Assembly: GCA_958496175.1 (NCBI GenBank)
Contig: OY292274.1
Coordinates: 3,968,001-4,032,000 of the forward strand
Direction of reading: 5' to 3'
Source: Sisyra terminalis
Taxonomy: Eukaryota; Arthropoda; Insecta; Neuroptera; Sisyridae
DNA: 64,000 nucleotides
Of the stretch, positions 61,040 through 64,000 are shown piece after piece. The notes under the pieces were generated by a model. It did no database searches, was not told the DNA's origin, and saw only the letters and a program-made list of their open reading frames with translations. Position numbers and translations under genes: made by a program. The stretch's first letter is position 1. Each line of letters opens with the position of its first letter.

Positions 61040-62195
61040 TATATAAATTAGGTATCTTGCCGTGCGTCCGTGCAGAATGGGCTTTGCGTTGGGCTTGCAG
61101 ATTGGGCTCTGTTATCTTCACTTACGCATTCAAAACGTTGGTAAGGGTACTCACTCACTAATGTATTTATTTGTGAATACGTAATTCGGATTTTCAGCTT
61201 TACAATATGTGAAAGCCAAAAAAAACTCATTTATAAACTTAACTTAACCTTTTCAGATATATCTACTTATCAGAGCTTAAATTTTTAAGCAGGCCCTAAG
61301 TTTTTGTTTCTTATAATATATCAACTTTGTTTTATACTAAGCAGTAATAACGTTTCGCTTTTAACGGACTTTGATTGATTATTAAATTTGAAATTTCGAT
61401 TGTTTATTAAACATTATCCCTTACAAACTTTGCTACCGTTTTTCACTCTTTTAAGGGAGAAATTTTCAAAAACCCTTTCTTAATATATATTTGCATCGTA
61501 TAAGGAAAACACTTTTCAAATTTCGTCGACACAAATGTGCATTTATACTGGAAAATACAATGTAAAACGAAAAAAAATAATGACCTTCTTTATGTTAGTT
61601 AACATGACTAAAAAGCTATTCGATTTCACACATTTGGACGTTGTAAATACAAACTTGTTGGAAATAGGTGGAAAGCGTGGAAGTAAATTCGAATATGTTA
61701 TTTATTTTCAATAACAATAATTGGTTTTCAAATTGTTTTAAATACCGAAGAAAAGTTAGAATCGAAGATTTTATATTTGAATTAACAGTGAAATATATGG
61801 CAAAAATTGCTACCTTAATGCTTTTCAGTCGAGTATATAATTACTCCAGATCACAACCATTGGTGCATAAAATAAAATAGATTTTAAAAAGTTTGATTGT
61901 TGTAAAACGAAGCAAAATTTAAAATCGCCAATTTGGTATAAGTATTACATAAGTATTAAACTTTCATACTAATTTAGTGAAATGACGTTAAAATGTTGTT
62001 ATTAAAATGATATAAAAATAACACTTATATTTTATTTCTTAATATAATTTTAGATAAACTTTTTTTTATATTAAAAACACTTTGATTATTAAACTTTAAA
62101 TTTCTATTGTTGATTAACTCTACATTATCTCATATTAAACATTTTATTGAGATAAAGCCTTTAGTTGCGAATGCAACGGGCAACTACTAGTTTCT
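61040..62195 (+). repeat. Interspersed repeat family R1-related, copy C
   Basis: It begins TATAAATTAGGTATCTTGCC and ends GCAACGGGCAACTACTAGTT. The body matches copy A over most of 53400-54200 (shared TTTATTTGTGAATACGTA, TGGAAATAGGTGGAAAGCG, ATTAATGCTTTTCAG-type blocks), but the two ends differ. It may be a related subfamily sharing only the core. Confidence 0.6.
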
Positions 62196-62664
62196 ATATA
62201 AACTACATTAATTTTTAGGTGGTCCTAATTCAATGACCAGAAATTGTAGTAGCCCTTCGATACTATAAACGATATTTAGATTGGAAGCATATTTTTTTTA
62301 CAAAAATCCCCATTGACTTTAGACTTTAAACAAATGTCTTGAAAATAATTTAAAAGTTTTCTAAACTTATATCTAAAGATAATACAGCTGTTTAATTTTT
62401 AACTTTCCTTGATAATATCTAAGAAATATTCACTTAAAAATGTAAAAAATCGCTCAATTCAAATTGCCTAAAGAGAGGTCCTTTTTGCTCGGTTCTAAAA
62501 TGACTTCCCAAGAAACAAACTTCATAATTCTACTAATCATCTAATCACTAGTCATTTTTCCAACAAATATTTCGCTAATACCTTAATTCCATTTGAATTT
62601 TTGATTGTTTAATTATGCCGAACAAATTGTTAATTAACATGTATACATTATTGGATATTATCTT

Positions 62665-62827
62665 GGATCAGAACTAGTATGATTCAATTTATTCGCGAAA
62701 ATTTAATCAAAATCTGCATAAGTCTTAAGATACGCTTTAAAGGACATTGATATCTGGTAACGTTGTATTTTTCTATTTTGTTCTTACTTTAATTCGCGAA
62801 TAAATTGGGCCACAGTGGTTCTGATCC
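62665..62827. repeat. 163-bp MITE of the CGCGAATT family
   Basis: Terminal inverted repeats share GGATCAGAAC and CAATTTATTCGCGAA (left 62665-62699, right 62793-62827). Related ends occur at about 35998-36060 and inside the foldback at 46571-47692. Confidence 0.6.
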
Positions 62828-64000
62828 TTGTTGAGAAAACCTAACTGAATTTATGAAATTCTCACGTTTAGTACTTAGTAAAACACTGCAAATGTTATAT
62901 TCAGCTTTCTAGAAAACCACAAATGTTTCGAAAATAGTAAAAGACGTGAACAATAATCGAAAGTTAAAAATAAAGGATTTTGATTGAAATTTTGTTTATT
63001 AACATAACTTTTTTTTCCTGAGTTAAACCTTTGTATACTTTCATGATATGTCTGAATTCCAGTCAAATTGGTCCACTCACTATTGAGAAAAAAATATTTT
63101 CTAACTTATCCTTTCTTTTTTGATTTATTAAAAATAAAATGACATTAAAAGCTGAAATTTGGAGTATGGATGAATCATTTTAGTTCCAACACAGCCTTCA
63201 AAAATGGTCCAAATATCTTTTTAGGGCTGATTTTTCATTGTTATCGACCTATGGCCTTTTCTACACTTTTCACTTTAGCCAATATTTCTATACTTATCGG
63301 AAAACTATTTGCTGTACATGCCTCCAAATATCAGATATGCTTTAAGTTTTCCTTAAAAACCTTTTATAAATCATACACAAGTGACAGATCTTTTTTTAAG
63401 AGATAAATTATTAATTTTACTCATTTTCCACTCTATAAAATATCCTTTAAATCTTAAGAAGAGAATCCATTTCTTGCTTCAATTTGCAATTATAGTTTCA
63501 AGGTTTGGAAAAACTTTTTTTTCTTACTTGAATTGAAAGACTCTGTAATGAAATGATTAATGAAAAGGTTATTATATTAATCTCCATTCCATTGAAAAGA
63601 TTGTGAGTATTTTTAGGGCAAAAAAATAGTTTTCGTCGCGGAAAATCCCAAAAAGTATGAAAATTATTGACAATCGCTCAATTATCTGTTTATATCTCGG
63701 TTTCAATAGGTGGACAGTGACGTCACAAAAGACCCATAAGTTCAACTGTTTTCGAACCCTCATTTACTCAATAATATTAAAAAAAAAATTCTACCAAAAT
63801 ATAATAACTTAATTGAATAATGTTCACTATCGTTTAAAAAAAATGTGCATATGGTCTATTGATTCGAATGTTACATAATTGGCAAAAAAATACCAATTAA
63901 TGGAGCAAAAAAATTAAATTTTAATATTTATAGAAAAGCCCTAAGCGTCTAGTTACCACTACATAAGGTTTTCCTGGAAAATATGCGAGGAAAAATCTTT
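62828..64000 (-). other. Right edge of window, no feature seen
   Basis: AT-rich sequence with no exon or repeat end that I can support. Confidence 0.4.

Noticed and set aside
1..64000. CRISPR array, bacterial operon, rRNA or viral genome insertion
   Set aside because: There are no regularly spaced short repeats, operon structure, rRNA signatures or recognisable viral domains; all structure fits an insect nuclear gene region with transposons.

Overview
This is a 64-kb piece of an AT-rich animal nuclear genome, almost certainly an insect. It has spliced genes with GT-AG introns, an arthropod-type neurexin tail ending in KEWYV, and a dense load of Tc1/mariner, hAT, foldback and tRNA-derived repeats. 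I could not determine the order. There are no bacterial-style operons, CRISPR arrays or rRNA genes. Only three protein-coding genes can be supported; all were rebuilt exon by exon from splice sites and reading phase.

Layout. (1) 1-3966, minus strand: ALG12, the ER alpha-1,6-mannosyltransferase of N-glycan assembly. Eight exons are visible, and the last carries an unusually long hydrophilic C-terminal extension that runs off the left edge. (2) 4478-7378, plus strand: a four-exon gene for a TEDC1-like protein (tubulin epsilon and delta complex protein 1), head to head with ALG12 across a 511-bp shared promoter interval. Its first intron holds a tRNA-like SINE and an 0.89-kb foldback. (3) 7379-16899: intergenic, dominated by a 2.25-kb foldback at 8238-10482; the rest is AT-rich with two small MITE-like elements. 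(4) 16900-41137, minus strand: the 3' part of an alpha-neurexin gene. Twelve exons encode LNS3, EGF-B, LNS4, LNS5, EGF-C, LNS6, an acidic Ser-Gly stalk, a Ser/Thr-rich stalk, a transmembrane helix and a PDZ-binding tail, about 1174 residues. The 5' exons lie beyond the window or were not found, so the intron upstream of 41137 is at least about 22.8 kb. (5) 41138-64000: repeat-filled sequence, probably all neurexin intron, with a hAT element, a 1.1-kb foldback, a mariner deletion derivative, several copies of one long interspersed family and a Tc1 deletion derivative.

The three genes do not form a pathway. ALG12 acts in the ER, the TEDC1-like protein at centrioles, and neurexin at the presynaptic membrane. 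The unusual content is in the repeats. Five long inverted repeats (0.4-2.2 kb) would each fold into a long hairpin, and at least three are probably transcribed inside introns. Two palindromic elements carry motifs resembling the hammerhead ribozyme core of Penelope-like retroelements. A 709-bp hAT deletion derivative is present in three copies, each keeping an open frame for the transposase dimerisation domain; one copy has a perfect 8-bp target-site duplication.
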